Origin: Welwitschia mirabilis
Taxonomy: Eukaryota > Gnetophyta > Gnetopsida > Welwitschiales
Length of the DNA: 64,000 nucleotides
NCBI GenBank assembly: GCA_051453625.1
Contig: JBOZIK010000001.1
Coordinates: 210,713,227 to 210,777,226, forward strand
Reading direction: 5' to 3'
Numbering within the stretch: the stretch's first letter is position 1; each line of letters begins with the position of its first letter. The position numbers and the translations under genes were made by a program. Below, piece after piece: positions 48,346 through 59,760 of the stretch. A model generated the notes under the pieces. It made no database searches and was not told where the DNA came from. It saw only the letters and a program-made list of their open reading frames with translations.

Positions 48346-48690
48346 TGATTATTATCCTTTATTATTTACTCAAGTTTTTGTCTATTATATTTAGCACATA
48401 TTCATGTATATAAGGCATAGCATTGATGCTAGCTTAATGCAATCTAATTCAACACCATTGAGTATAGCACATCATATTTGAATAGACCTATTTATATATT
48501 TCCTTCGGTGAATCTTCATTTTAGAGTTACACTCTTTAGTAATCACCTTTAATTAATTTGATTAAATAAGATAATATTTAAACTTGGTTTCATGTACAAA
48601 ATATAAAGTTCTATGTCTAGATTTATGAGTTGGTTAATTCTTATTTATTAAATTGGTTCCATTTGTAAGATCATAACAAAACCTTCAACA
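48346..48690 (-). mobile_element. 3' LTR of copia E
   Basis: Aligns with 53549-53895. The clearest shared block is GATAATATTTAAACTTG through GGTTAATTC (48560-48660), matching 53750-53850. Its low edge starts TGATTATTATCC, matching TGTTGTTATTTTC at 53549. Many differences indicate an old insertion. Confidence 0.6.
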
Positions 48691-49886
48691 GCTTTAGCAT
48701 CCTCTTTTAATTTTCCAATATGGACTTCTTCATCTTTAGTGGGGTTTTTCTTTTCAATCTTATTCTAAAATTTAATATAGCTATCTTTGAGTAAAGATTT
48801 GATAAGTCCATCTATAATCTATTAATTAATTAGAATGAATTTGGTTTCTCAAAATCCTTCTTCACATGATTATGTAATGAAATGAAATTTCCTATTAATG
48901 CATTTTATTCTTTTATGAATAACTTCTTAATTTTTTACTTTGCTTTTGATAATTTAATTTGAAGTATAATTATACATTTTCTCTAAGATCTTATAGGAGT
49001 TGATTAGTCCATTTTAGTTTCATACATAGTGTTCTAGTTATAGTAGATTCTGCCTCATTATATGAGAGGCATACTATTTTCTATTCATAACTAACTTAAT
49101 CATGAGATTGTGGAGTCATATAATTCAATCACATAACCTATGGTTGATGCAACGTCTTTGGATCCTATTTGATTTGCATTAGTAAATACTTTTATTTCTT
49201 CCTTCAAGAATTAGGATTTAAGTCTAAGGTTTTAGTTTTAGCCACATACTTCATAATTTTACTATTAGGTTATAGTTATTCTCTCTGTGTTTGTGCATTT
49301 AATGTATTACTCTATTCACTAGATAGCTAATATCAAATATCATATTGGTTAGATAGATTTATTATTTAATAAATTCATAATAAAGTTCCATGCTAAGTCT
49401 TGGCTTTTTCTCTTAGTTCAAAATTCATGAGAATGTTTCTCATCTTACAGTCCTCTAATCTATACTTCTTATTAATTTCCTGATGTATTTTTTGATATAA
49501 AGTCTTAATTTCTTTACTCTTTATATTTAGATTCCTAGGAAATAATTGAAGAAGTCTAGGGAATAGTTAACAAGTCTAGATTTGAGATAGAAGATCCTTA
49601 TCAATTTTAATCTAGACTCTATTACATCCTGTAATAGTAATATTATCTACATAAAGTAGGAGTAAAACTTCTTATTCATCTTCCTCATGTGGTTTTACAT
49701 AAAAATTTTATATTTCATGTGATCCATTAAAACCTATTTTTGTCAAATATATATTAGTTTCTTGGTGCCAAAATATTGGTGTCTGTTTTGTATCATGTAA
49801 ATACTTCATAGGTCCATAAACTTTATTTTATTAGTGTTTTATAATAGAGCCTTATAACTACATGCTCATGGTGAAATCTTGCTATG

Positions 49887-51107
49887 CTCGTATTTGTCAT
49901 TAACGTATGTTAAAAAGCAAGATTGTCCTAGAGATACAAATCTTGCATGGCAAAACCCAACTTTTACCACTAGGACTTTCATTTGTAGTATAGCCTTAAT
50001 GATAATGAGTAATAAATAGTGAAATTATATAAGGGATCTAGGAATAGGACATATCATTAAAAATAACATAATAACTTCATAGAAAAGCATACATACTAAA
50101 GTGAAATCATATAGCTTTCACTTTGAACTCAAGTATAATGATATAATCCATCATGAACATGAGTTCTCACATAGTCTAAGCTCAAGCACAATGGTATAAT
50201 ACCATCCATCATAGACATGAGTGTGATATAGCTATCCACCTAGCCTTCATAGTGAAAATAAAATAAGCATGAAAAGTAAGGATCTCCAAAGATCCATAAA
50301 TAAATATATATGTTATGTAAGCTAGAATGAAAAGAAGAATCACCAAATAGATCCTAAAGTAAAAGCATTAAACTAATCCTAAGAATAACAAATACAGAAC
50401 ACTCACAACTTGATATCAAAGTAATGCATCAAGAACATGTAATAACTTATTATCTAAAAAGTAAAAACACCTAATTTGAAAATATACTAATACTAAGCCA
50501 AAAAGCATCATGCTAGCTTGGTAGCTAGACCATCCCTATGAGATGCTTCAAAAGAACTCATGACTAAAACTCTAATCTCTTTGACAATAATATGATATGA
50601 TGTCCTCCCCTTCAAGGGAAGAGAGGTAGGATATTTACAAGCTAGAATTAGGGTTTACAATTAGGGTTTCAAACATTCTAAAGAGTGCTCAAATTGTATG
50701 GAGTTATTTTTTAGTCATGGAACCAAATTGAGGGGTTCTTCTTAGAAAATATTTCTCGTCCATCTTCTATTTGTTAAAATGATTAGTAGAAATGATTAGA
50801 ATGGATTGCTTACATTAAGAGAACTTAGGAATGCAAGTTTGGTATTGTTCTACTTAAAGTAACTGACACCACTGCTCCTAGAATTGGTGCCACTGCTAAT
50901 TATTCTTAGTACACCTCCATTTTCTACTGTAATGCTCCTAATGACATATTTATCTTGCAAAATGGTACTATTAAGTCAAATTATTAGTAAAATAGAATTT
51001 CCATCACCTTAAGCATAATAAATGCATAAAACTATCATGATGATTAATTAAACATGTTAATGATGCCTTAATTTATTAATGTAAATGTCAATTTTTGCAT
51101 GTTATCA
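49887..51107 (-). mobile_element. Solo LTR inserted in copia E RT
   Basis: A 1,221-bp noncoding block interrupts the RT of copia E. On the minus strand it starts TGATAACATGCAAAAATTGA, like many plant gypsy LTRs, and ends ACGAG. The plus-strand flanks are CTATG at 49882-49886 and CTATG at 51108-51112, a perfect 5-bp target-site duplication. The copia RT reading approaches from both sides. It ends in AG rather than CA, which could be decay. No internal region or second LTR is present, so it fits a solo LTR left by recombination. Confidence 0.75.
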
Positions 51108-52150
51108 CTATGTGATGTATTAGGAAACCAAATTTACATTGAATTAGAGAAGATCCCATTTTTGTTTTGTGCTACTTTTAGTAATATTGTAATTATTATA
51201 ATCTTTGTAGTTGAAGTAAAGGCCTTTATCAAATCAATATATTTCTTTTAAGTTTATCCTTTTATTATAGGTTCTATTTCATTTTGAATACCCACTAATC
51301 ATCATATTATTTTTTAGTTACATTAATTCTTTCTATTTTGACTCACTAGTAGTTCAACCAAGCTTTTCAACTTTACTTTATTTTGTATAGTAAATGATAT
51401 TTTATGTTTTATCTTCCCTATTTTACACCTTTTTTAAACTATTCTTGTCTCTTATTAATGTAGTTGATTTATTATGGAACATATCTAATAAGGTTAAGTA
51501 GATATATAGACTAGTTTCACATCTTATTAATATGTTTCTATTTAACATAGGTTTTTTTCATTATAATCTTGACTATATTTTACTAGTTAACGTACTTGAC
51601 TCAGCTCTGGTTCTATTTCTTTGGGTTCTTTAAGTGACATCATGGAATCTTAACTAGGTTTTGGTTAATTCATATTATCCTTTAGGAATAAAGGAAAAAT
51701 CCATGATCTCTTACTAAATTCATATCAGTATTATTGTAGTTGTAATTCCATCTAAATTTCCTTGAAAACATCAGTTCTATACATAATGAAATGCATCATT
51801 TTCATAATAGGCCAAATTTTCATTTCCATTACTCCATTTATTTTATATGTACATGGAGAACCACTTCATGCTAAATTCTACTTCTTTTAATTCTTCTTAG
51901 AATCCTTGTAATATATATTATCTACCTTAATTAGTTTTGATCCTTTTTTGTTTTATTTTTTCCCTTTCTTTTTACCATTTTCTTAAAGGTTTCAAGAACA
52001 TATATGGCCTATTACTTTCTTTTTAGGAAATTTACAAATTTTATTTTAGTATGATCATTTATGAAGGTTATATATAGGATAACGAGGGTATTAACCTACA
52101 TATGTTACAATGAGCCAATTCCATTTTATTTTTAAACCTCTTAATACTTA

Positions 52151-53536
52151 CAAGTTTTCTTCTTATGTGTTTATCCCATTTTATGATCTTTAAGGACTAG
52201 ATTTCACATGTTACTACAAAAGCACAATACTCCACTAAAGGTATCAATTAGTATTTTTACCATTTCAAAGTTCTCATGCCCTAATATTAGATGTCATTTA
52301 TTAGTTTTAGATTACTTGAATTGATTTCTATTTCATAGTATTTAGGAAGAATAGATAATATGTTGTGTTTTAAGGTCTTATTTATATGAACATTTTATTT
52401 TTTATTAATGCAACAAGTTACTTTTTTGGACTAAGCATCCCTTGAATCCATCTCGTAATAGCATAGTTGCAAAAATGAGATTCATAGTTAAATTTGGTTA
52501 CTATAAGACTTCTTTGAGTATCATTCCTTGAATTATATAGCTATAATAATATTGGCTACCACCTTGGTCTCATGTTATATGATCACAATATTGTAACATT
52601 TATTAACTTAGGAAATGTTTAAAAATATTTTGTTCTTAGTCATATGACAAGGTTCTCCTAAATCAATAATCCATTAACTTCCCATGTCATGTAATAATGA
52701 TGTCAAAATTTTTTAACTATTTTTTATTCTTTTACTAGTGCTATTCTAGATGATTTATCTTTCTTCTCTAACCTTTAATTAGGATTCTCTAGATTAGCAC
52801 TTCTTAATGCCATAAGAAACCTTCCTTTTACATAATTTATACTAAAATTTCAATCTTTAATTTTTTTCTCCTCCTTATTCATATGCTTTTCATTTCTACA
52901 TTTTCTTATTCATCCTTGTTTAAGTTATTTTTATTTCTTTAGCTTAATTGTAGATCTATAGTAATCTGATAGTGAATGTTTCTGACTTATAGGTCTATGA
53001 GAAGTTTTATAAGGATTTATTAAATACATTGTATTAACTTGGTTACATAAGAAGCATAGCGTAATTGAATATTTCTTCATTAGTTTGGGCTCACTCTTCC
53101 TTAATATACTATTTGATTACTTGTTTATTTAGTTATGATATTCCATATTTACATTAAATAGTTTTGTGTATAAGGACATATTCTTTACTTCATCAGTTTT
53201 TTAGTGAAATGTTTTGCTAAAAATTTCTAGAGTTTTATAGAAGTCTTCAAACACACAATCATGGGTAATAGATCATCATTATGTTGATCTCTAGGAATTC
53301 ACTTACTTTGTGTTTCGATATTGTATATTTATTATATGTAAATGCCTAATTCTTTATGATTGTTAAAACTCTAAGAAAAATACTTATTATGAAACAAGTA
53401 GCATAGTCACTTTCCTTTTTACCCCTTCTCACACTTCTCATTTAGGTTGTGCTCATTGAACTATCATTATCAAATTTATCTTTGGATTTCATGGAATGCT
53501 TGCTTTCCTTTTTATTTTATTTAAACTCTTTCCTTA
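52151..53536. other. Copia E gag/protease region, unreadable
   Basis: By position this holds gag, protease and gag-pre-integrase of copia E on the minus strand. Stops are dense, and I could not read a zinc knuckle or a protease loop. No other gene or RNA was seen. Confidence 0.35.
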
Positions 53537-53548
53537 GCTCCAATATCA
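53537..53548 (-). other. Degenerate primer-binding site of copia E
   Basis: The minus strand reads TGATATTGGAGC, nine of twelve matching TGGTATCAGAGC. It abuts the LTR edge at 53549 (TG on the plus strand). Confidence 0.6.
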
Positions 53549-53895
53549 TGTTGTTATTTTCATTATTACATAGGGTATTTATATGGCTTTGAATTCTGAA
53601 GAAAAGAGATATGAATGAAAGAGTTCTATAAGAATTAAATAATCCATTAAAATATTAGACAAAGTACATAATTTTGAAATGACCTTTTCACTTATTTATG
53701 TGGTTTCTTAATTGATTTTCATCTTAAAAATGTAATATTTGATAATTAATTTTATCTAATATAATTAATTAAGATAATATTAAACTTGATTCATATATGG
53801 AATTTATGATTCTATGTTCACATTTATGATTTGATTAATTCTTGCTTACAGAGTTGGTTCTATTTAGGGTACTTTGATGAACTCCATTATCTTCA
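53549..53895 (-). mobile_element. 5' LTR of copia E
   Basis: Partner of the LTR at 48346-48690. It lies directly upstream of the degenerate PBS on the minus strand. The high-coordinate edge is approximate. Confidence 0.6.
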
Positions 53896-54560
53896 ATAGA
53901 TTTATCAAATGCAAAAAGTATAGAAACTTAAAAGATATAGGCAGTAGTTTCATAAGAAAGAATATAAGTATCTTAGTTTTTAAATCTTGTCAATTGGATA
54001 TAATGTTGATACAGTAATTAATCATTAAAGAGAAAAAGATTATTGATGCATAAGTAAGTGTACTATTGTAACTCTTAACTAAGCCAACCATTTATGTCAT
54101 GATTAGATAAATGTTCTCTATTAGGGATTTCTAGAAAAATTTGAAGAAGTTGTATAAAGAAAAAAATAAAAATACTTTGTAAATGTGCTACAAGATTGAT
54201 GCATTAAATTAATATTCAAATGCAAAAATGAGAGAAACAAATAAATTTGAAAAGTATATGGAATAAAAACATAATCAATAATCATTCATTATTATCAGAT
54301 CCTCTATGGGTGTTTCCATTAAGGTTTTAGTAGGATTTTACCCTTATCATTAATCCTTTTTAAAAGTTAAGGCTTCTTTTGCATTTAACAAATACATTTA
54401 CCATCATAATTATGAACTTACAAACCAAAGTTAAAGGCGATAATGCTTTAGTTATCCTCTTAAGTTTGGAAGTTTATGATTATAATAGATATATGGTACA
54501 TAACTTATACATTCATAATAATAACTGGAAAATACATAATTTTGTGATTAGTAATATATC
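53896..54560. other. Unassigned AT-rich sequence
   Basis: Lies between the copia E LTR and the copia F RT. It could contain the RNase H and 3' end of copia F, but I read no motif. A 62-codon plus-strand ORF at 54379-54567 looks random. Confidence 0.3.
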
Positions 54561-55600
54561 TTTCTAAGATTTCAGTTACCTAAGATATTTTAGGTTATGC
54601 TTTGATGATAATATCTGACTTCCCACCAATTTATGATAAAGCATCTAATTTGCATCTAATAATCCTTCATCAATAATTCATTTTAATTTTTATACCATGA
54701 AAGCAAAAATTAGTATGTAATTTTTCATGTCAAATTTCTTGAATGTGTTACTTATGTATGCCACATTAGGATATCAATTGCAAATCAATTATTTTAAACT
54801 ACTTTTCAAAGTATTTATTCATCTTTAAAATGCTTCTTTTACCTTCTTCAATGATTTGCATATCCTTCACAAATATAGTGACTCATTTTCTCTCACCTTT
54901 TTTACGCTTAATGAATAATGTAGCATCAATATCTTAATGCTTATACATATCAAGTCCCATATTTACCATGGTATCCATTACCTTAGTATGCCATGTACAT
55001 GGTGCTTGCTTTGGATTATACAGTGAGTTCCTTAATCTACATACTTTCTTGTCTTCTCCCTCTATTTAAAACCTTTAAGATAAGTTGTACAAATATCACC
55101 CTTGATATTTCTACAAAGAAACATGATTTTCACATTAAGTTGATGTATCTTTCATCTTTTTACTATTTTTAATGAAACTAATGTATAGATATTGGACCAT
55201 TTTGTTGTTGTTATAAATACCATTATGTAACTAGTACTACTCTTCTAAGTGAATTCTTCTATAATTGACCTAATCTTTACATTATCATGTCATCCTTTGA
55301 ATACCTAATTGCTTCTCTAGGTGTCATTGGTTCACTATTAGAAGTAATATAAAGTCCTATAAGATCAATTTATTTAGTATATCCATCCTCTTAAATTGCT
55401 AGGTCTTGTTAAGTATCCAATTTTATTACTTCATCTAGTCTTATATCTTTAGAAAGGTAATGCATTTTCTGATATCTTTTTTTATAAGAGTAAGTTTAAG
55501 AACTATTACATCTATATTGTTATTTTTAGCAAATTCTTTATCAAAATCCTTCTTTTCAAAATTTTGATATAAAATATTTCCTATATGCATTTCTCTAATT
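54561..55600 (-). mobile_element. Copia F: RT fragment
   Basis: Minus-strand Ty1/copia RT. It reads EPMTPREAIRYSKDD near 55300, the segment before RT, then KIHQLNVKIMFLCRNIKGDI (about 55090-55150, for QLDVK.AFL.G.L.EE). Next come KVCRLRNSLYNPKQAPCTWH (54985-55045) and TIFVKDMQIIEEG (about 54850-54890), where the catalytic YVDD is FVKD. Stops are fewer than in copia E, but both catalytic Asp positions are damaged. No LTR was found. Confidence 0.82.
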
Positions 55601-56860
55601 GTTGAGTGTAACGAATGTGGTGATATGCCAAACTATAGGACACTCATCCTCCACATAAAAGATCATGGATTGGAATATTTAGGTGCCCTACTAGGCATTT
55701 ATATGGCATGAGATGTAATTAAATCATTCGTTTAAGTAATTATTATGGATATACTTCTAGGGAAAGGAATGATCACTAAAAGTTTTGAGTCTAAAATCTA
55801 CTATGCAAGCTTATAAATAGTTCATAGAGCCATTGACATGCAGATTTATGTCCTTACACCTACATAGTCATATCCAAAGGGCCCTTCCTGCTCACGTCCA
55901 AAGATAAAAATATGTCTGAAGTATAAAATATAATATAATGTTTGAAATGTATAAATATGGAGATTGATAGCAAAAATATTTTATAGTACCAAATAAAATT
56001 ATGTTGTATATTAAGGTTCTCTTGGTCAAGTATATTAGTACATATATATGGCAGTAAGTGAGTTTATTTTAACAAGGCATAACCAACTTTTATTATCATA
56101 AAAATTTATCATGGAAGCTAATTCATGGGAATTGTACTACACTCATCAAGGCACTACTTTTTGAAAATTCATGGTTGTTAATGTTGGTTTTAGAGTTAAC
56201 CATTGAATGTAGGTCTGGCTTATCATTTTTTAAGCTTATGGGCACACATTAAGTACATGGATAGAAGTAAACTCTTCAAAGACTAATATGTGTTTTAAGG
56301 AATTGTGTTCTTAATTATGAACAATATCTTATTTCTGCATTTTCATACTATTAATTTTATCCATCCAAGATATGTAAAACCTTCTAGTGAGAATGTTGTC
56401 TTCTTTACCACAAAACATGAAAACCCCAAGAGAATGATTTTATTATTAAAAAGAAACATTATGTTGCACATGTAGAAGTCTTATGTTCTCTTGAAGGTTA
56501 ATTTTGGATTATTCTATTGAAGTTAAGCATACCATCTTATATGTAAGTGAAAAGAAAGTTAATTCCTTCTTGTAACCTAAGCTAATATATGAAACATATG
56601 AGATAGTAGAATTTTATGACTCGTGGCATATACATGAAAGCCTTTTATGAAATAACTATTAATATAATCACATAAGATTAACGAGGATGCCTATGTATTA
56701 GTATAATCGAATAGAAGTTTGTTTGAATGATTAAATGATATCATTAGTTTAGAGATTTGAGCCCTTTAGCCATCTTTTTCTTTGGGTTATTGATTGTAGT
56801 AGCATTTTCTTAAAGAACTAGCATATTAGAAGTGATATAAATTTGGGCAAGTACCTTAGT
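55601..56860. other. Unassigned sequence, probably degenerate retroelement
   Basis: AT-rich, with no readable domain on either strand. A patch at 55640-55720 (ATCCTCCACATAAAAGATCA and following) resembles LTR-type noncoding sequence but has no partner here. Confidence 0.25.
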
Positions 56861-56865
56861 TCTCT

Positions 56866-56925
56866 TGGGTAATAGTGTGTGGGAATTTCTCTATGGTTGG
56901 GGGTTTGAATCCCCATGGGAACTAA
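56866..56925 (+). mobile_element. tRNA-related SINE head candidate
   Basis: TGGGTAATAGTG at 56866-56877 is an imperfect A box. GGTTTGAATCC at 56902-56912 matches the B box GGTTCGANNCC with one difference and sits in a GGGG...CCCC stem. The spacing suits an internal RNA polymerase III promoter. No anticodon arm is evident, and a body and tail cannot be delimited. Confidence 0.4.
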
Positions 56926-57578
56926 ACTAGAATAGGAGGTTATGTAAGATAAAATCTCACTCAAAATTACCATTTCTCTTATAACATATATTTAAAAAAC
57001 AAAAATATTAATATACCTTACTTCTTTTAAAAAGCATCTAAATTCATTTTTATACTTTAAACAACATTTTTTTTTTAATTTCAAAGGTTAATAATGTCAA
57101 CTGTCTCATATTATGAGTTTCTTTAGAAATTTTGTTTATATAGTGTGTGTGTGTGTGTATATTATATTTAAAAACAATTAAGCTACTATTGCTATTATAC
57201 AATGTCAAGACTTTGGTCCACCAATATCTTGGTTGGGCTAATGTTAAAGTTTCAACAAAAGATGAGGTTGAATCTTTAATATCAATTGAAAACAATAGTA
57301 CCTAGTAAACAATCAATTTTAAAACATTGAATAATGATTTTTTTCAATTACCTCATATGTTATATTATACTTATAATCTTATTTATATAGTCTTTCTTAA
57401 GCTAATCATATAAGAAAGACTTAGACCTATAACTAACCAACCATCTCTAACCATAATATGAACGAAACTAATCATTTAGTTTGACTCGTGGTTTTCTTAA
57501 TTAAAATCTAACTAATCTTGATTGAAATCAAGCATTATTTTTTCTTTGGAGTATAGCTGAGAGCTATATACTCCCTCC
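56926..57578. other. AT-rich spacer upstream of the WRKY promoter
   Basis: No gene seen. It includes a (GT)n microsatellite at 57143-57158 and a T-tract near 57066-57076. Confidence 0.4.
57143..57158. repeat. (GT)n microsatellite
   Basis: Eight GT units in a row. Confidence 0.95.
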
Positions 57579-58056
57579 TTGACTGACATGGTAAACGAAG
57601 GGATAAAAGGAGGTCCCCGCTTTGAAAAGCAAGCGTTTGAAAAACGTGAGAATTGCCACTAAATATAATGCACATTTTGACTTTTCTGCGTTGACTGACA
57701 AGTTGGGTCGGTGATGTTGACTGCGACGACCACGATGAACTCGATATTATGCATAATGCATTGCACATTTGCGCCCGGCGCGCCCACAATACCACCACTC
57801 ATGCTTTTCTCTCTCGCTTTTTGGTTGTTTTCCAGTTTTTCTCGCCAACTCCAATTTCGGAAGAATTCAGTCAACGGAAACCGTCAAATTTGCCGTCCCC
57901 ATCTCCCAGCGTTGTTCCGGATGTCCAACACGACATTAAAAGATCAAAATTAGATGTCGGGAAATAAAATAAAATAATGACGTTATGCATGTGCATGTTG
58001 CGCACTTCTATCTGATTGGCAACCTCAAAGTCAACGAACTTCCAAGTCAAAGTCAA
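57579..58056 (+). promoter_or_regulatory. W-box cluster upstream of the WRKY gene
   Basis: Eight matches to the WRKY-binding core TTGAC[CT] lie in 478 bp: plus strand at 57579, 57677, 57691 and 57717, and minus strand at 57869, 58029, 58045 and 58051. Several are paired within 6-26 bases. A TGACGT word (57978-57983) could serve bZIP factors. Clustered W-boxes in WRKY promoters are known to support auto- and cross-regulation, and that role is inferred here. The cluster ends about 160 bp before the start codon. Confidence 0.7.
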
Positions 58057-58177
58057 AATGGAGTGTGGAGAAACACTGGGTTACACAATTTGATCTCCAT
58101 ATGCCCATGGGTTTCCTTTTTTGGTGACCTCTTCTTATCCTCAGGCTATCCATAAATTCAAGGGAGAGAGCGATTGA

Positions 58178-58201
58178 ATGAGAAGAGGAAGAGGTAATTA
58201 G
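58178..58201 (+). other. Upstream ORF of seven codons in the WRKY leader
   Basis: ATG at 58178 opens MRRGRGN and stops with TAG at 58199-58201, 15 bases before the WRKY start codon. It is translated only if transcription starts upstream of 58178, which is likely but not shown. Such a short uORF could lower translation of the main frame. Confidence 0.5.
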
Positions 58202-58216
58202 GGTTTCAGATCTTCA

Positions 58217-59509
58217 ATGGACGTCCACAAGGTAAGCAAGTCGATCGGTTCTGTGATATGTTTAGGGATTTCGTCGACTTTCTATGGTATGTTTGATTTG
58301 ATGTCGTTGTTCTTGCGTCGCAGGCGAAAGAGTTGTCGGCAGAGATCGAACGCATCAATCAAGAAAACGAGCATCTTACGCTCATCTTGCAGCGGCTTCG
58401 CAGAGACTATCATCACTTGGAGATGCAGGCCAGATCTCTGGTATTTCATTCACAACCTTCCCTTTTTTTATATATGAAGTTAGGATGTGGTTTCAGTGAA
58501 TCAAGTACAGCGATCTGAAAATTTCAAAACTTAGATATATGTAGGTAGTCTCCTTTCAGAGTTTTACTAACATTCATCTGCAATTGTTGTTATCGAGATA
58601 TTTGCATCATTGAATTTGGAAATATATCGTTGACTTTTTTTCAATTGCAGGAGGCCTCGATACAAGCGCATCCGCTATGCAGGAAACGGAAAATAAGAGA
58701 AAATGAGAATTACAGAAGCGGGGGAGAAGAATCGACCTCCGCCGAAGAAGCAGAGGTTGCAGAGACTCACATCTGCAAGACAGCTCCGCCGAGGAAGATG
58801 ATATGCATGAGGACTGACTCCATCTCAACCACGGTAGACATCACCTAAACCTTCTAAACCAATTTTGCTTCTTACAAGAATTGCAGACAGGCGTTTACCA
58901 TAGATAATCGCTTGCAGTTTTCAATGAAACAAACGAAATAGGGCCAGATCAATGACTGTAATTGTATCGCAGATTAACGATGGTTGTCACTGGCGGAAGT
59001 ACGGCCAAAAAATGACAAGAAACAACACACAGCCTAGATCTTATTATAGATGTGCGATGAGGGAAGGATGTCGAGTGAAGAAACAAGTGCAGAGATGCGC
59101 ACACGACTCCAGCGTTGTCACCATAATTTACGAAGGCGATCATAACCATCCTCTCACTCCTCTTGCCTTCTCTATCATCAATTCTGCGTCTCATCAGCTC
59201 AATCCCGCCAATGCCTTCATTTACTCGAACAATTTTTCGTCCCCCTCATCAGCAACATTACAACCCGACACACAACATTCTGCAAGTTTGAATTTGTATT
59301 CCAGTAACAAATCTGCGTCTGCAACTCCTGCAACGATCGATCTGACGACAAATGACCATTTTTCAATTACAGAAGGAACAAAAATAGATCCAGAGTTTAC
59401 AGCTGCAGTGGCAATGGCAGTTGCCGGATCTCTTTTTAGCCACATCAAGTCTTCTTCTCCAGCAGACTCCAAACTTTCACTCTCCCCTTCGCTTTGTACC
59501 TCTCCATGA
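58217..59509 (+). CDS. WRKY transcription factor, group IIa/IIb-like, four exons
   Basis: A nuclear DNA-binding protein expected to bind W-boxes (TTGAC[CT]). The model joins 58217-58231, 58324-58440, 58651-58833 and 58973-59509, all with GT-AG introns and one continuous frame, giving 283 residues. Residues 6-40 form a leucine-zipper-like coiled coil ([20 protein letters not shown]), typical of groups IIa and IIb. A basic patch RKRK is at about 55-58. The WRKY domain spans about 106-166: WRKYGQK at 112-118, then zinc ligands C132, C138, H162 and H164 (C-X5-C-X23-H-X-H). The RCA after QVQ and the M after WRKYGQK favour IIb. It is short for IIb, and the usual intron in the zinc-finger region is absent. 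The start is chosen because exon 1 splices in frame into the coiled coil. The C-terminal 110 residues are Ser/Thr/Ala-rich and include a [12 protein letters not shown]-like segment seen in IIb proteins. Confidence 0.9.
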
Positions 59510-59760
59510 AAACCTGTACCATGGAGGCGTTCTTTTCTTTCTGTGTAAATTTGATAATTCTTTCAAGATTTCTTTGAAAATTAAATTCACGACTACAAAG
59601 ACCCTAGAGCATTTCTCTACCAGTAATATATCTCTTCAGAAACAATTTGATAAATTTTGCTTTCTGACATCCATAAGTTTGAATTCTTTTTTGCAAGTGT
59701 TAACATGCATATTTGTTTTCCGCAACTGTTAATGTGCAGTGCGTGCTGTTTGTATCATTA
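59510..59760 (+). other. Probable 3' UTR of the WRKY gene
   Basis: The less AT-rich composition of the gene fades out over this stretch, which contains T-rich words. I see no perfect AATAAA, so the poly(A) site is not placed. Confidence 0.4.

Larger units (their letters stand above)
48346..53895 (-). mobile_element. Copia E: LTR-bounded element carrying a solo LTR
   Basis: Minus-strand Ty1/copia. Integrase lies at about 51780-52150 (LYITFINDHTKIKFVNFLKR, with a late basic stretch). The RT N-terminus is at 51120-51330 (KAFTSTTKIITITILL, then a QLDVKSAFLN equivalent). After a 1.2 kb interruption the RT continues with KVYGPMKYLHDTKQTPIFW and LYVDNITITG (49600-49860), where the catalytic YVDD is YVDN. 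RNase H lies at about 48950-49300 (EAESTITRTLCMKLKW). Gag and protease should lie at 52150-53536 but were not read. A PBS and paired LTRs are visible. Confidence 0.82.

Noticed and set aside
57535-58056. Several 61-87 codon ORFs on both strands in the WRKY promoter
   Set aside because: They overlap one another in different frames and reflect the higher GC content. The W-boxes and the position mark this as promoter.
59221-59472. Minus-strand ORF inside the last WRKY exon
   Set aside because: Shadow of the WRKY frame.
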